From Desulfovibrio sp. (GTDB taxonomy: Bacteria > Desulfobacterota > Desulfovibrionia > Desulfovibrionales > Desulfovibrionaceae): a stretch of DNA of 64,000 bases. Made by a program: the position numbers and the translations under genes. Under the pieces are notes generated by a model. It had not been told where the DNA came from. It searched no databases and worked only from the letters and a program-made list of their open reading frames with translations. The stretch is from positions 16,825 through 80,824 of the forward strand of contig NZ_JAAVBE010000019.1 in NCBI RefSeq assembly GCF_014803725.1, written 5' to 3'. Position 1 is the stretch's first letter, and every line of letters starts with the position of its first letter. Shown one piece after another: positions 18,840 through 27,968 of this stretch.

Positions 18840-19979
18840 ATGCGCATCGCCGTAGCCGTCAGCGGCGGCGTGGACAGCCTCTGCGCCCTGCTCCTCCTGC
18901 GCCGCGCCGGGCATCAGGTGCTCGCCCTGCATGCGCTCCTGGCCGAGCCTTGGGGAGACGCGCCCGCGCCCCTTGAGGGGCTTGCCGCCGCCTGCCGCAG
19001 CCTCGGGGTAAAGCTCCATGTGGTGGACCTGCGCGGCCGCTTCAGCCGCGAGGTCATCGCCCCCTTTGCGGCCGCCTATGCCGAGGGGCGCACCCCCAAC
19101 CCCTGCGCCCTGTGCAACCGGCACATCAAGTTCGGCGCCCTGCTGGATGCGGCGCTGGAGCTCGGGGCCGAGACGCTGGCCACGGGCCACTATGCGCGCC
19201 TTGTGCCGCATTCGAGGCGCGGGGCGCCCGGACCGCTGCTCGCCATGGCCGCGCATACGCCCAAGGACCAGAGCTATTTTCTCTCCCTCGTGCCGCAGGA
19301 AAGGCTCACGCGCGTGATCTTTCCGCTCGCGGAGCTCACCAAGGCTGGCTGCGCGGCACTGGTGGCCGAAGCGGGCCTTGCGGTGCCCGTGCCCGTCGAG
19401 AGCCATGACATCTGCTTCGCGCCCGGCGGCGTGAACGCCTATCGGGATTTTCTTGAGCGGAAATGGGCAGAACTGGGCCTCACCCCTGCCGGGCCTGGCC
19501 CGGTGCTGCTCTCTGAAGAAAAGGCGGCGGAGACGCCAGGTTCACCGAAAACGCCTGACGAAGCGCGCGCCCTCCGGCGCATCGGCACCCATGCCGGCCT
19601 CTGGCGCTATACCGAGGGCCAGCGCCGCGGCCTCTGCATCGCCCATGACGAGGCGCTGCATGTGTTGCGCAAGGATACCGCGGAAAACGCGCTCGTGGTG
19701 GGGCCGCGCTCCCGGCTTGGCATGCGCGGCTGTGTGGCGGGGGGCGTGAACCTGCTGGCCGAGCCCGGCTTCTGGCCGGGGCGCCCCCTTGTCCGCTGTC
19801 GCTATGGCGGGGGCGTCGTGCCAGCCGAGGTGCGCCTTGAGGAAGGCTCAAACGGCAAGAAGCTGCATGTCCGCTTCAACGAGACCTGCTTCCCCACGGC
19901 GCCGGGCCAGGTGCTGACGCTCTACGATGAAGACGGCGCCGTGCTCGCGGGCGCACTTGCAGAAGAAGTCCTGCCGTGA
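18840..19979 (+). CDS. mnmA: tRNA-specific 2-thiouridylase MnmA
   Basis: The 379-residue enzyme puts sulfur on U34 of Lys, Glu and Gln tRNAs. It starts with the ATP pyrophosphatase loop AVSGGVDSLCALLLL. The two catalytic cysteines are visible as C92 in NPCALCNRHIKF and C192 in SHDICFAP, and the TGHYARL segment lies between them. The C-terminal barrel (TEGQRRGL...) is complete. It sits 17 bases after the ABC ATPase gene and is probably cotranscribed with it. Confidence 0.95.
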   Translation: MRIAVAVSGGVDSLCALLLLRRAGHQVLALHALLAEPWGDAPAPLEGLAAACRSLGVKLHVVDLRGRFSREVIAPFAAAYAEGRTPNPCALCNRHIKFGALLDAALELGAETLATGHYARLVPHSRRGAPGPLLAMAAHTPKDQSYFLSLVPQERLTRVIFPLAELTKAGCAALVAEAGLAVPVPVESHDICFAPGGVNAYRDFLERKWAELGLTPAGPGPVLLSEEKAAETPGSPKTPDEARALRRIGTHAGLWRYTEGQRRGLCIAHDEALHVLRKDTAENALVVGPRSRLGMRGCVAGGVNLLAEPGFWPGRPLVRCRYGGGVVPAEVRLEEGSNGKKLHVRFNETCFPTAPGQVLTLYDEDGAVLAGALAEEVLP

Positions 19980-20040
19980 AGGAAAACCCGCGCCCCGCAG
20001 GCCAGAACCGCAGGGGTGGCCCGCAGGGCGCGGTGTAACG

Positions 20041-20427
20041 CTACTTGGAGGCTGTTTTGCAAAAAGCCTCGTAGGCCGCGGCATCCATGAGGTCCTTGGG
20101 GGCCTCGGCCGTCTTGATGCGCAGGATCCAGCCCTTGCCGTAGGGGTCGCTGTTGCAGAGCTCGGGCGTGGAATCGAGATCCACATTGGCTTCCAGCACC
20201 TCCCCCTTGACCGGGCACACGAGGTCGGTGGTGGCCTTGACGGATTCCACCATGCCGCAGGCCTCGCCGGCGGCGAGGTAGGAGCCGGCCGAAGGGATGC
20301 GCATATAGGTGATGCCGCCCATCTGGTCCTGGGCGTAATCGGTGACGCCGATGACGGCGACGCCGTCCTTCATGCGGACCCACATATGGTTCTTACTGTA
20401 GCGCAGATCTTCAGGAATGAGAGCCAT
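20041..20427 (-). CDS. gcvH: Glycine cleavage system H protein (lipoyl carrier)
   Basis: The 128-residue protein is a single lipoyl domain. The lipoylated lysine is K64 within GMVESVKATTDL, followed by PVKGEVLEANVDL, the GcvH signature. It carries the aminomethyl group between glycine cleavage enzymes and can also serve as the scaffold for lipoate assembly. The ATG follows GAAGGA; the frame extends further upstream but only with non-homologous residues. No gcvT, gcvP or lpd gene lies nearby. Confidence 0.93.
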   Translation of the reverse strand: MALIPEDLRYSKNHMWVRMKDGVAVIGVTDYAQDQMGGITYMRIPSAGSYLAAGEACGMVESVKATTDLVCPVKGEVLEANVDLDSTPELCNSDPYGKGWILRIKTAEAPKDLMDAAAYEAFCKTASK

Positions 20428-20694
20428 GGGGAGATCCTTCTCGCGCGCGGGCGCGTTTAGGGGTTTTCGCCGCGGCCCCGAAGCCCGGGGCGCCGTTGCC
20501 CGGCCACGCACACGCCTGACCGGCTTTTCCGCAGACTAGCACAGGCCCCGGGCCCGCGCAAGGCTGGGCGCCCGGGCACCGGGCCTTCCCGAAGAGGAAA
20601 TGCCCTTTCCATCTTCATGAGATGACAGGATTTTTTTGAAGCACCCGCTTCCGGCGCGCCTGTGCCCTTGTGCGACAGGCCCAAACTTGCTAAG

Positions 20695-20955
20695 ATGGTC
20701 CGCATGAAGGAACTCGACCCGCACGCCATTCGCCCCTGCCTTGCCTGCGGCGGCACAGATGCCCATCTCGAATCCATGCTGCCGCCCGGGCGCCGTCAGG
20801 AGGTCTGGCGCGTGGTCTGCGCCTGCGGCCAGACGCTCCAGCAATGGTCCGTGACCCAGGGCGCCGCCATCCGCGCCTGGAACCGCAACCTCGCCCTGGA
20901 GACGGACAATCTCACCCCATCGAGAGAAAGCACGAGAACAGGCTCCAAGAGCTGA
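20695..20955 (+). CDS. Lar-like small zinc-finger protein
   Basis: This protein of about 86 residues has two cysteine pairs (PCLACGG and CACG) flanking a basic strand, and ends its core with AAIRAWNRN. The pattern CxxCG...WRVxC..CG...AIxAWN is that of the Lar restriction-alleviation family and its phage relatives. The start is uncertain: ATG here or at 20704. A TTGTGC-N17-TAAGAT promoter-like pair would place transcription start almost on the second ATG, which would make the message leaderless. No phage or restriction genes are adjacent. Confidence 0.65.
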   Translation: MVRMKELDPHAIRPCLACGGTDAHLESMLPPGRRQEVWRVVCACGQTLQQWSVTQGAAIRAWNRNLALETDNLTPSRESTRTGSKS

Positions 20956-20997
20956 GCGTGCGAGCCGGCCCGCGCCCCAAAGCACATACTGTATCGC

Positions 20998-21036
20998 AAA
21001 ACGCTCCCGTGGCGAATTCCGCCCCGGGAGCGTTTT
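20998..21036. terminator. Bidirectional terminator
   Basis: AAAACGCTCCCG and CGGGAGCGTTTT form a perfect 12-bp stem followed by a T run. It lies between the convergent Lar-like gene and the lipoprotein gene. Confidence 0.85.
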
Positions 21037-21082
21037 TTCTGTGCGTCAGCAGAGGAACGCCGCCCTTTTTCGGGCGAGTCTT

Positions 21083-21874
21083 TTAGAAGGCCTCGTTCCC
21101 CGTGATCCTGTCCCAGAGCGAGGGCTCGCCCTGCAACTGGACGGCCGTGGGATCCACCCAGCCAAGGATGAGCCGCCCCATGTCCCAGGCGAGGCTGCGC
21201 GTGATGAGGCCCGAGGGGTCGGCCGGATTGCGCTCGGTGATGGAAAAGAGGTAGAAATCGTGCACCTTGCGGGCCTCCATGCTGCCGCCCTCGGCGAGCG
21301 ACCACAAGAGGTTGCCGGTCTTCACGTCATAGACCTCCATGGAGAGCGAGACGGAGCTTTCGCCGCCCGAGCCGCCATCCATGAAATGATTGATATAGCC
21401 GCCGACAAGTAGCTCCGCCCCCTGCTGGCGCGCGATGGCGAGCGCGCGCTCCCGCTCGAAGGGGCCGGCCCAGGGCGCGTATTCGAGCGTCTTGAAGGCG
21501 CCGAGCGAAAGCCAGACCTGCCATATCTGCCGTGAGAGAAGGTCGCTGAAGGTCACGGCATTGGTGGTCTGCTGCACCATGCGCAGGGGCACGAAGAGGG
21601 CTGTCGGCTTGTGCCCCAGCGGCGCCGTGGGCGAAACATAGGCCACGGGCGGCTGGCGGCGCACAAAATTGTCCGTCTGGATCTGGATGGGTGTGCTCAA
21701 ATCGCCCGTGAGGGTGACGGCCGAGCGGCTGTCGTCGGGGGATTTGGCACAGCCCGCGGCGGCGAGGCCCAGAAGGAGGACAAGCAGCGGGAAGGCGGTG
21801 GCCCGCGCAACGGTCCTGCCGCGGGTTTTGGGGCTGTTTTTGGCGCAGGCGCAAGCGTTTGGCGTCGAAGTCAT
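21083..21874 (-). CDS. Putative outer-membrane or periplasmic lipoprotein
   Basis: The 263-residue protein has a long N-region, a hydrophobic segment and a lipobox LAAAGC, so it should be lipidated on that cysteine. The mature part is alpha/beta, with a GAELLVGGYINHF strand and a VYDVKTGNLLWSLAEGGSM segment. This combination is seen in LpoB/FlgO/GNA1162-like lipoproteins built on a TolB-N-type fold. A GGGAG site supports the ATG. I assign no precise role; envelope or surface-structure assembly is a guess from the fold. Confidence 0.75.
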   Translation of the reverse strand: MTSTPNACACAKNSPKTRGRTVARATAFPLLVLLLGLAAAGCAKSPDDSRSAVTLTGDLSTPIQIQTDNFVRRQPPVAYVSPTAPLGHKPTALFVPLRMVQQTTNAVTFSDLLSRQIWQVWLSLGAFKTLEYAPWAGPFERERALAIARQQGAELLVGGYINHFMDGGSGGESSVSLSMEVYDVKTGNLLWSLAEGGSMEARKVHDFYLFSITERNPADPSGLITRSLAWDMGRLILGWVDPTAVQLQGEPSLWDRITGNEAF

Positions 21875-22011
21875 GACAGTATCTCCCTCAGGCGCTGGCG
21901 CCCGGCTTCAGTCGATTTCGCTCAGGGGCGGGGGCGGCCATGCGGCCGCTCCCACCGTCCTGGAGGAAAAACTGCGAAATCCATGCCAGAAGCGCCCATG
22001 ACGCCCGGCTG

Positions 22012-23061
22012 TCAACCCTGAAGCGCCGTCATGGCCTGGAGCAGGATAGGACCGAAGACGAGCGCAAGCGGCACGAAGCCGAAGAGCGTCTGGGCCCAGT
22101 TGAGGCGCAGGGCAGCGCGGCAGCCCACGGCCAGGCAGGCGAGGCCCCAGACCATGCCGGCCAGCGAGCCCAGCGCCGGGACGATGCAGAGCAGGGCCGG
22201 CGTCGAACTGTAGGCCATGATCTGGAAGATGAGCGAAAAGCTCGTGCGCTCGCGCGCCACGATGCGGTAGGCGAGGAACATGAGCGCCGCGAACACATAG
22301 AGCTGGAGCACGAGCAGGCCGCAACGCAACAGCAGGCTCAGGGCGAGGTCGGTCTTGGGGGCGAGCAGCGTGAGCAGGTTTTCAAGCTGCGGGTCGGTGG
22401 CGGCCGCCGGGCTGAGCGCGGAAACGAGCATGGAGCCCCAGAAGCGCTCCACCACGGTCTGGATGACGCAGATGACGAGATAGAAGCCGAGCGGGCGCAA
22501 CTGGCGCGCATGCGGCCTCAAGCCCGCAAAAAAGCGCGGCGCGGCGAACATGACCCGCAGAACGGTCTGGTAAAAGGCCTGAAGCCAGCCGCCATTGGCC
22601 GGGGCAACGTCCCAGGGGTTCACGTCCAGCAGCACGGTATCGCCCGGGGCGGGGGCCTCCTCCTCGTCACCCTGCGCGAAGCGGGCGGCTTCGCGGGCAT
22701 AGGCGCGGCGCGCCGTCTCGCGGATGTCTTCCTCTTCCTCGGTTTCAGGCCCCGCGCCGCGCGCGGGCTTGTCCTCGGCTGGCTCACTGTTGGCACCGGG
22801 GATAATGGCGCCCGGCGGCACATCGGATGGTGCGCCGGCGGCGCCCCCGCTCTGCTGCAGGGGAACGGCCCGGGACCCGGCATCTTCCCGCGGCGGCAGC
22901 ACGCCGAGCACCCCGTCGCGGACGGAGAAACGGAAACGGCAGGCGCATTGGGGGCAGGTGGCGATGACCACCTCGCCGGGCAGGCGATCCTCCGGCAAAC
23001 GACGGCTGAAACCGCACTGCGGGCACACGATATTCACGCGCTTCTCCTCTGGCTTGGGCAC
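22012..23061 (-). CDS. Zinc-ribbon and Yip1-domain membrane protein
   Basis: The 349-residue protein begins with an MJ0042-type zinc ribbon (CPQCGF ... CPQCAC within the first 35 residues). An acidic, low-complexity linker of about 90 residues follows, then a C-terminal Yip1-like domain with about five membrane helices (including LVICVIQTVVERFWGSML and YSSTPALLCIVPALGSLAGMVWGLACLAVG). Such proteins are common in deltaproteobacteria. A role in membrane organisation is presumed from eukaryotic Yip1 but is not demonstrated here. Confidence 0.82.
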   Translation of the reverse strand: MPKPEEKRVNIVCPQCGFSRRLPEDRLPGEVVIATCPQCACRFRFSVRDGVLGVLPPREDAGSRAVPLQQSGGAAGAPSDVPPGAIIPGANSEPAEDKPARGAGPETEEEEDIRETARRAYAREAARFAQGDEEEAPAPGDTVLLDVNPWDVAPANGGWLQAFYQTVLRVMFAAPRFFAGLRPHARQLRPLGFYLVICVIQTVVERFWGSMLVSALSPAAATDPQLENLLTLLAPKTDLALSLLLRCGLLVLQLYVFAALMFLAYRIVARERTSFSLIFQIMAYSSTPALLCIVPALGSLAGMVWGLACLAVGCRAALRLNWAQTLFGFVPLALVFGPILLQAMTALQG

Positions 23062-23116
23062 TTGCCCCGCGTCATTCTCGCCCCTTCATAGCCGCTGGCG
23101 CACGCGCTGGCAAGCC

Positions 23117-24400
23117 TCAGCCGCCGGCCGGGCGCGCCCCACGCTCCCCTCCACGCGCCCTGGCCCGGGCCTCCCGGTAGGCGGCAAGCGCTTCGGGGAA
23201 AGGCGCCAGGGCGCGCTCGAGCACGCCCTGCCCGAGCGAGAGCGCCACGCCGTAATTGGTCATGGGGAGGCCCAGGCTACGGGCTGCTGCCATGCGCCCC
23301 AGCATCTGGCGCCTCGTGATGACGCAGCCGCCGCAGTGGATAATGGCCCGCGCGCCCTCGGGATAGGCGAAAAATTCCGTGCCCGCGGCGACCACCGCCT
23401 TCACCTCGCCGCCGGCCAGCGCCCGCAACAGCCGCGGCAGCTTGACGCGCCCGATGTCGTCCGCCTGCGGGTGGTGCGAACAGCCCTCCTGGATGACGAC
23501 CGTATCCCCGGGCGCAAGCCCTTCCAGCGCGGCCGCACCGGCGGCGAGCTCGGCGAGGTCGCCCTTGAGGCGCGCCATGAGGATGGAAAAGGTCGTCAGG
23601 GGCACTTCCTCAGGCGTGGTGGCCACGGTTTCGCGCACGACCTGCGAATCGCAGATGACCAGATCCGGCGGCACGGCCAGCCGCCCAAGCACGGCCGCAT
23701 ATTCCCCGGGCGTGGTGATGAGGCAGCTCGCATGGCCGTCCAGGGAGTCGCGGATGGTCTGCACCTGCGGCTGGATGAGGCGCCCCTTGGGCGCGCCTGA
23801 ATCCAGCGGCACCACCAGCACGGCAAGCGCCCCTGCGGGCAACAGGTCCGCGAGGAGCGGCGGCTGCGTGAGTGCCGCCTCGGGGAGGATGCTCGCCAGC
23901 GCCGCCACGACGGCACCCAGGCCGGCGCCGGTCCTGGCGGAAACGGGGATCTCGCCATCCCGCGCGGGGGCTCCCCCCCCCTTCTCCCCTTCCCTGTCCG
24001 CCTTGTTGCGGATGACCACAAAGGGGATGCCCAGTTCCTCAAGCAGGGCCGCAAGCTCGCGCTCGGGCGTCTCCCAGCGGCCCCTGTCCGTGACGAGCAG
24101 GGCGGCGTCCACGCCGCGCAGGGCGTTTTTCGTGCGCTCCACGCGCTGGCCGCCGAGGGCGCCCTCATCGTCGATGCCCGCCGTATCCAGCAGCACCACA
24201 GGCCCGAGCGGCGAGAGCTCCATGGTCTTGGCCACGGGGTCGGTGGTGGTGCCCGGCGTTTCCGACACGATGGAGACCGGCTGCCCGGCCAGAGCGTTGA
24301 GCAGGGAGGACTTGCCGGCATTGCGCCGGCCCACGAGGGCGATATGCGGCCGCAGCCCTTTGGGCGCGCCCCGGCCCTCCTGCGGCTCAGCGGCGGCCAT
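23117..24400 (-). CDS. hydF: [FeFe]-hydrogenase H-cluster maturation GTPase HydF
   Basis: The 427-residue scaffold receives the diiron precursor from HydE/HydG and passes it to HydA. The N-terminal GTPase has G1 GRRNAGKSSLLNAL, G3 DTAGID and G4 NKAD. The C-terminal cluster-binding part has the family's CxH...HCxxC ligands: EGCSHHPQADD and, about 50 residues later, IIHCGGCVITRRQ. Its N-terminal codons overlap the end of dedA by 14 bases, so it is translationally coupled to that unrelated gene. hydG lies 2 kb away on the opposite strand; hydE is not in the window. Confidence 0.95.
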   Translation of the reverse strand: MAAAEPQEGRGAPKGLRPHIALVGRRNAGKSSLLNALAGQPVSIVSETPGTTTDPVAKTMELSPLGPVVLLDTAGIDDEGALGGQRVERTKNALRGVDAALLVTDRGRWETPERELAALLEELGIPFVVIRNKADREGEKGGGAPARDGEIPVSARTGAGLGAVVAALASILPEAALTQPPLLADLLPAGALAVLVVPLDSGAPKGRLIQPQVQTIRDSLDGHASCLITTPGEYAAVLGRLAVPPDLVICDSQVVRETVATTPEEVPLTTFSILMARLKGDLAELAAGAAALEGLAPGDTVVIQEGCSHHPQADDIGRVKLPRLLRALAGGEVKAVVAAGTEFFAYPEGARAIIHCGGCVITRRQMLGRMAAARSLGLPMTNYGVALSLGQGVLERALAPFPEALAAYREARARARGGERGARPAGG

Positions 24401-25067
24401 CGCCGTCCTCCTTGTGCGCCGGGGCTTCCTTGCCGCGCCCGAGCCAGCCGCGCACGAGCTCGATGGCCACCGGCAGCACGGAAATGAGGATGATGGCGTA
24501 GACGATGAGGCTGAAATTCTCGCGCACCCACGCGAGGTTGCCGAGGAAGAAGCCGGCCGAGACGAGCGCGCCCACCCAGAGCAGGCAGCCGATGATGTTG
24601 TAGAAGAAAAACACCGCCGGGTTCATGAGTGCGATGCCGGCCACAAAGGGCGCGAAGGTGCGCACGATGGGGATGAAGCGGGCGAGCACGATGGCCTTGC
24701 CGCCATGGCGCTCATAAAAATGGTGCGCCTTGAGCAGGTACTCCTTCTTGATGAACCTGGTGTCGCGCGCGAAGATGGGCGGCCCCACATGCCGGCCGAT
24801 GCAATAGTTCACGGCGTCGCCGCTGATGCCCGCGGCGAGCAGCACGAGCATGATCTCGGGGTAGCCCATGAGCCCTGCCCCGGCCACCACGCCCGAGGCG
24901 AAAAGCAGCGAATCCCCGGGCAGGAAGGGCGTGACCACAAGCCCGGTCTCGCAAAACACGATGACGAACAGGATGCCGTAGATCCACATGCCGTACTGGT
25001 CCACCAGCTCGAAGAGATGGACGTCGATGTGGAGCACGAAATCCAGAAAAAAGCTCAATGTTTCCAT
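24387..25067 (-). CDS. DedA-family membrane protein
   Basis: The 226-residue integral membrane protein carries DedA/SNARE-associated signatures: the re-entrant FCETGLVVTPFLPGDSLLFASG near the N-terminus and ARFIPIVRTFAPFVAGIALM in the middle. Members are undecaprenyl-phosphate or phospholipid flippase candidates needed for envelope homeostasis. ATG is preferred over the GTG one codon earlier because AGGAG is six bases from it. It is transcribed ahead of hydF with overlapping ends. Confidence 0.9.
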   Translation of the reverse strand: METLSFFLDFVLHIDVHLFELVDQYGMWIYGILFVIVFCETGLVVTPFLPGDSLLFASGVVAGAGLMGYPEIMLVLLAAGISGDAVNYCIGRHVGPPIFARDTRFIKKEYLLKAHHFYERHGGKAIVLARFIPIVRTFAPFVAGIALMNPAVFFFYNIIGCLLWVGALVSAGFFLGNLAWVRENFSLIVYAIILISVLPVAIELVRGWLGRGKEAPAHKEDGDGRR

Positions 25068-25192
25068 CACTCACTCCTGTCGGGGGCCGCGGCTGCCCGG
25101 GTGCATGCCCGGCGCTCGCCCGCTGTGCGATGCCACCCCGGCACCGTGCCCGCCTCTTGTACCCCACGGGCGCCTGTGGCACAACAGGCGCC

Positions 25193-26392
25193 ATGCGCTG
25201 CCATCACTGGACGCGGCTCTGCGCGGCCGCACTCTCCGCCCTTTTCCTGCTGCTGGCCGGCCCCGCCAACGCCGCCGATGCCTACAAGCCGGCCTTCCGC
25301 ACCCTGGGCGAGCTCACGGGCGAGCCGGCCCTGCGCCTCGATATCAATGTCTGGTATCCGGGCATACGCGCGCCGCGCGAGCTCAGCTACACGCCATGGA
25401 CGCTCTACGCCGCGCGCAACGGGCGCCCGGCCGAGGGGCGCTTTCCCCTGCTCCTGCTCTCGCACGCGACGCCCGGCACCCGCTTTTCCTACCACGACAC
25501 GGCGGCCAGACTCGCGGCGCGCGGCTTCGTGGTGGCGGCCCCGGCCCACGCCCGGGACAGCATGCACAACATGGACGACCTTTTCACCTGGGCGCAGCTC
25601 GAAAACCGGGTGAAGGAACTCACGGGCACCATCGACGTGCTGCTGGCGGACAAGGAACTCTCGGCCTCCATCGACCCTGCGCGCATCGGCGTGCTCGGCT
25701 TCGGCACCGGCGGGGCCGCGGCCCTGCTGCTCGGGGGGGCGCTCCCCGACTGCGCGCCCTGGGGCCAGTATTGCGCGCGGGCAGGCGCCGGAGACGCCTA
25801 TTGCAATCCCTGGGTGAGGGGCAAGATCGACGCCATCTGCGCGGGTTTCCCGCTCACGCGCAGCCTCGCCGACCAGCGCGTCAAGGCCGTGGCCTCCGTT
25901 GCGCCCGGCTATGGGCTGTTGTTCGGGCCATCGTCCTTCCGCCATTTTTATCCGCCGCTCCTGCTCGTGGTGGCCGGAGCGGAAAAGGTGGACAGGCCCG
26001 AGCATCATGCCGGCGCCATCGCGCGCCTCCCGGGGCTCAAGGCCACCGTGCTGGAGCTGCCAGCGGCCGATACCGGCGCCCTCATGGCCCCGTGCCCGCC
26101 CTCCATCGCCGCGGAGCTGCCCGAGCTCTGCACCTCGGTCTCGGCGGAAATGCGCTCGGCCCTGGGGCGGCGCCTCGACGCCGCGCTGGCGGACTTCTTC
26201 CTGCGGCATTTGGGGAGCGCCGTTAATGTGCCGCACATCCCGCCCCCGCCCGACCTCACGCCGCCCGCGCCGGAAAAACCGGCCCCCGCGGCACCTGCAA
26301 AGACCAAGAAACGGCGCACCCGCCCGGGCCGCAACCCGTCCGGACGCGGGGGCAGCCCCTTGCGGCTGGCGTTTTGTTCCGCAACATGCTAG
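25193..26392 (+). CDS. Secreted alpha/beta-hydrolase-like protein with altered nucleophile elbow
   Basis: The 399-residue protein has a signal peptide (cleavage near PANAAD) and a dienelactone hydrolase/PAF-acetylhydrolase-like core: FPLLLLSHATPG (oxyanion region), GFVVAAPAHA and the nucleophile turn VLGFGTGGAAALL. The expected GxSxG is G-F-G-T-G, so residue 171 is Gly, not Ser. The C-terminal tail is Pro/Lys rich. It may be a pseudo-hydrolase or use another residue. It is divergent from dedA and ends 79 bases before hydG on the same strand. Confidence 0.8.
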   Translation: MRCHHWTRLCAAALSALFLLLAGPANAADAYKPAFRTLGELTGEPALRLDINVWYPGIRAPRELSYTPWTLYAARNGRPAEGRFPLLLLSHATPGTRFSYHDTAARLAARGFVVAAPAHARDSMHNMDDLFTWAQLENRVKELTGTIDVLLADKELSASIDPARIGVLGFGTGGAAALLLGGALPDCAPWGQYCARAGAGDAYCNPWVRGKIDAICAGFPLTRSLADQRVKAVASVAPGYGLLFGPSSFRHFYPPLLLVVAGAEKVDRPEHHAGAIARLPGLKATVLELPAADTGALMAPCPPSIAAELPELCTSVSAEMRSALGRRLDAALADFFLRHLGSAVNVPHIPPPPDLTPPAPEKPAPAAPAKTKKRRTRPGRNPSGRGGSPLRLAFCSATC

Positions 26393-26471
26393 ATTTCCGC
26401 CATCCAGACATCCGTCCCTTACCGCTGCCCACGGCCGCGGGCTCACCTTTTGCCACCTGAAGGATGCACTC

Positions 26472-27863
26472 ATGCCCGGCACTTCCGCTACCTCCTGGCT
26501 GGACCCCGTTGCCATCGAAACGGCACTCGCCCGTGAAAGCGCGCCCGAAACCGCCGTCGTCCGCGACATCCTCGACAAGGCCGTGGCCCTGGAACCTTTG
26601 GGCCCGGACGAGATCGTGGCCCTTTTGCGTGTGCGGAAGCCCGAGGACCTGACCCTCATTTTCGGCACCGCCGACCTTGTGAAGCAAAAGGTCTACGGCG
26701 ACCGCATCGTGCTCACCGCGCCGCTGCACGTCAGCAACACCTGTGCCAGCGAATGCCGCTATTGCGCCTCGCGCAAGGGCAATACCGCGGTCCAACGCAA
26801 GCGCCTCAACCCGGCGGAGATCCGCGAGGCTGCGCGCAAGCTCATCCGCCAGGGGCACAAGCGCGTGGTGCTCGTGAGCGGGCAGAGCACCGAGTCCGAT
26901 GTGGAATACTGGGCCGAGACCACCGAGGCCCTGCTCAGGCTCTATGACGGCATGGGCGAGATAAGGCGCGTCAATTTCGACCTCGGCGTGCTCACGCCGG
27001 ACGAATACGCGGTGCTCAAGCGCACCGAGGCAGGCACGGTCAACATCTATCAGGAAACCTACCACGAAAAGAGCTATCACGAAGCCCACCCCGGCGGCCC
27101 CAAGAGCGACTTTGCCGGCCGCCTCGCCGGCCCGAGCGTGGCGCTTGAGTCCGGCATGCCCGATGTGGGCCTCGGGCTCGCGCTCGGCCTCGGCCCGTGG
27201 GAATTCGACCTTCTGGGCCTCGCCGCCCACGCCGCGCACCTTGCGCAGGCCTACGGCGCCGGCGCGCGCACCGTCAACCTGCACCGCGTGCGCCCCGCGC
27301 CCGGCTGCGACTTCCAGGCGCCCTATGCCCTGAACGACGACGAATTCCTCCGCGCGGTCGCCATCACGCGCCTGGCCATTCCGTATACGGGCATCCTGCT
27401 CACCACGCGCGAGCCCGCCGGCGTGTGGCGCGAGGCGTGCAATATCGGCTGTTCGCAACTGCTCACCGGCAGCGTCGCCAATCCCTATGAGAGCTGGACG
27501 GACGCGCCCGGCGAAAAGGCGCCCTTCCCCATCGGCGAGGAGTGCCACCTCGATGAGGTGGTGCGCTTCCTTCTGGAAGAAGCGCGGCACCTGCCCTCGT
27601 TCTGCACGGCCTGCCCGCGCCTTGGCCGCAGCGGCCAGGAATTCATCTCCCTCGTGCGCAACGGCAGCATCAAGTCCCAGTGCGGGCCCAATTCCATGGC
27701 CGGCTTCATGGAGTTCCTCATCAATTACGCCACGCCCTACACGCGCCAGCTTGGCGAAAAGGTCATCGCCGAAAAGCTGGAGCAGTTGCCGGAGCATGAG
27801 CGCGGCGCGGCGGAGCGCCTTCTCCAGAAGGTGCGCTCGGGCCGCATGGACGAATTCATCTAG
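26472..27863 (+). CDS. hydG: [FeFe]-hydrogenase maturase HydG, radical SAM tyrosine lyase
   Basis: The 463-residue enzyme splits tyrosine to make the CO and CN ligands of the H-cluster. The radical SAM cluster motif is C91-A-S-E-C95-R-Y-C98. The C-terminal auxiliary cluster site is FCTACPRLGR followed by SIKSQCGPNS, matching the HydG CX2C...C pattern that distinguishes it from ThiH. Length is normal. The reading frame is open far upstream, overlapping the hydrolase gene, but ATG here has AAGGA seven bases before it. hydF is nearby in the opposite direction. Confidence 0.96.
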   Translation: MPGTSATSWLDPVAIETALARESAPETAVVRDILDKAVALEPLGPDEIVALLRVRKPEDLTLIFGTADLVKQKVYGDRIVLTAPLHVSNTCASECRYCASRKGNTAVQRKRLNPAEIREAARKLIRQGHKRVVLVSGQSTESDVEYWAETTEALLRLYDGMGEIRRVNFDLGVLTPDEYAVLKRTEAGTVNIYQETYHEKSYHEAHPGGPKSDFAGRLAGPSVALESGMPDVGLGLALGLGPWEFDLLGLAAHAAHLAQAYGAGARTVNLHRVRPAPGCDFQAPYALNDDEFLRAVAITRLAIPYTGILLTTREPAGVWREACNIGCSQLLTGSVANPYESWTDAPGEKAPFPIGEECHLDEVVRFLLEEARHLPSFCTACPRLGRSGQEFISLVRNGSIKSQCGPNSMAGFMEFLINYATPYTRQLGEKVIAEKLEQLPEHERGAAERLLQKVRSGRMDEFI

Positions 27864-27968
27864 CGCAGGACACGGCTCCCGGGGCGCGCGAGGGCGGGAA
27901 GTCTTCCGCGCCCTGGCGGGCCTTTGCCGGTGAGCGATTCAACACGGCGGCCAGCAAGGGGGCGCGGC

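Noticed and set aside
20609..20637. CATCT/AGATG hairpin followed by a T run
   Set aside because: No gene ends upstream of it on the + strand, and the stem is only five pairs, so a terminator is not supported.
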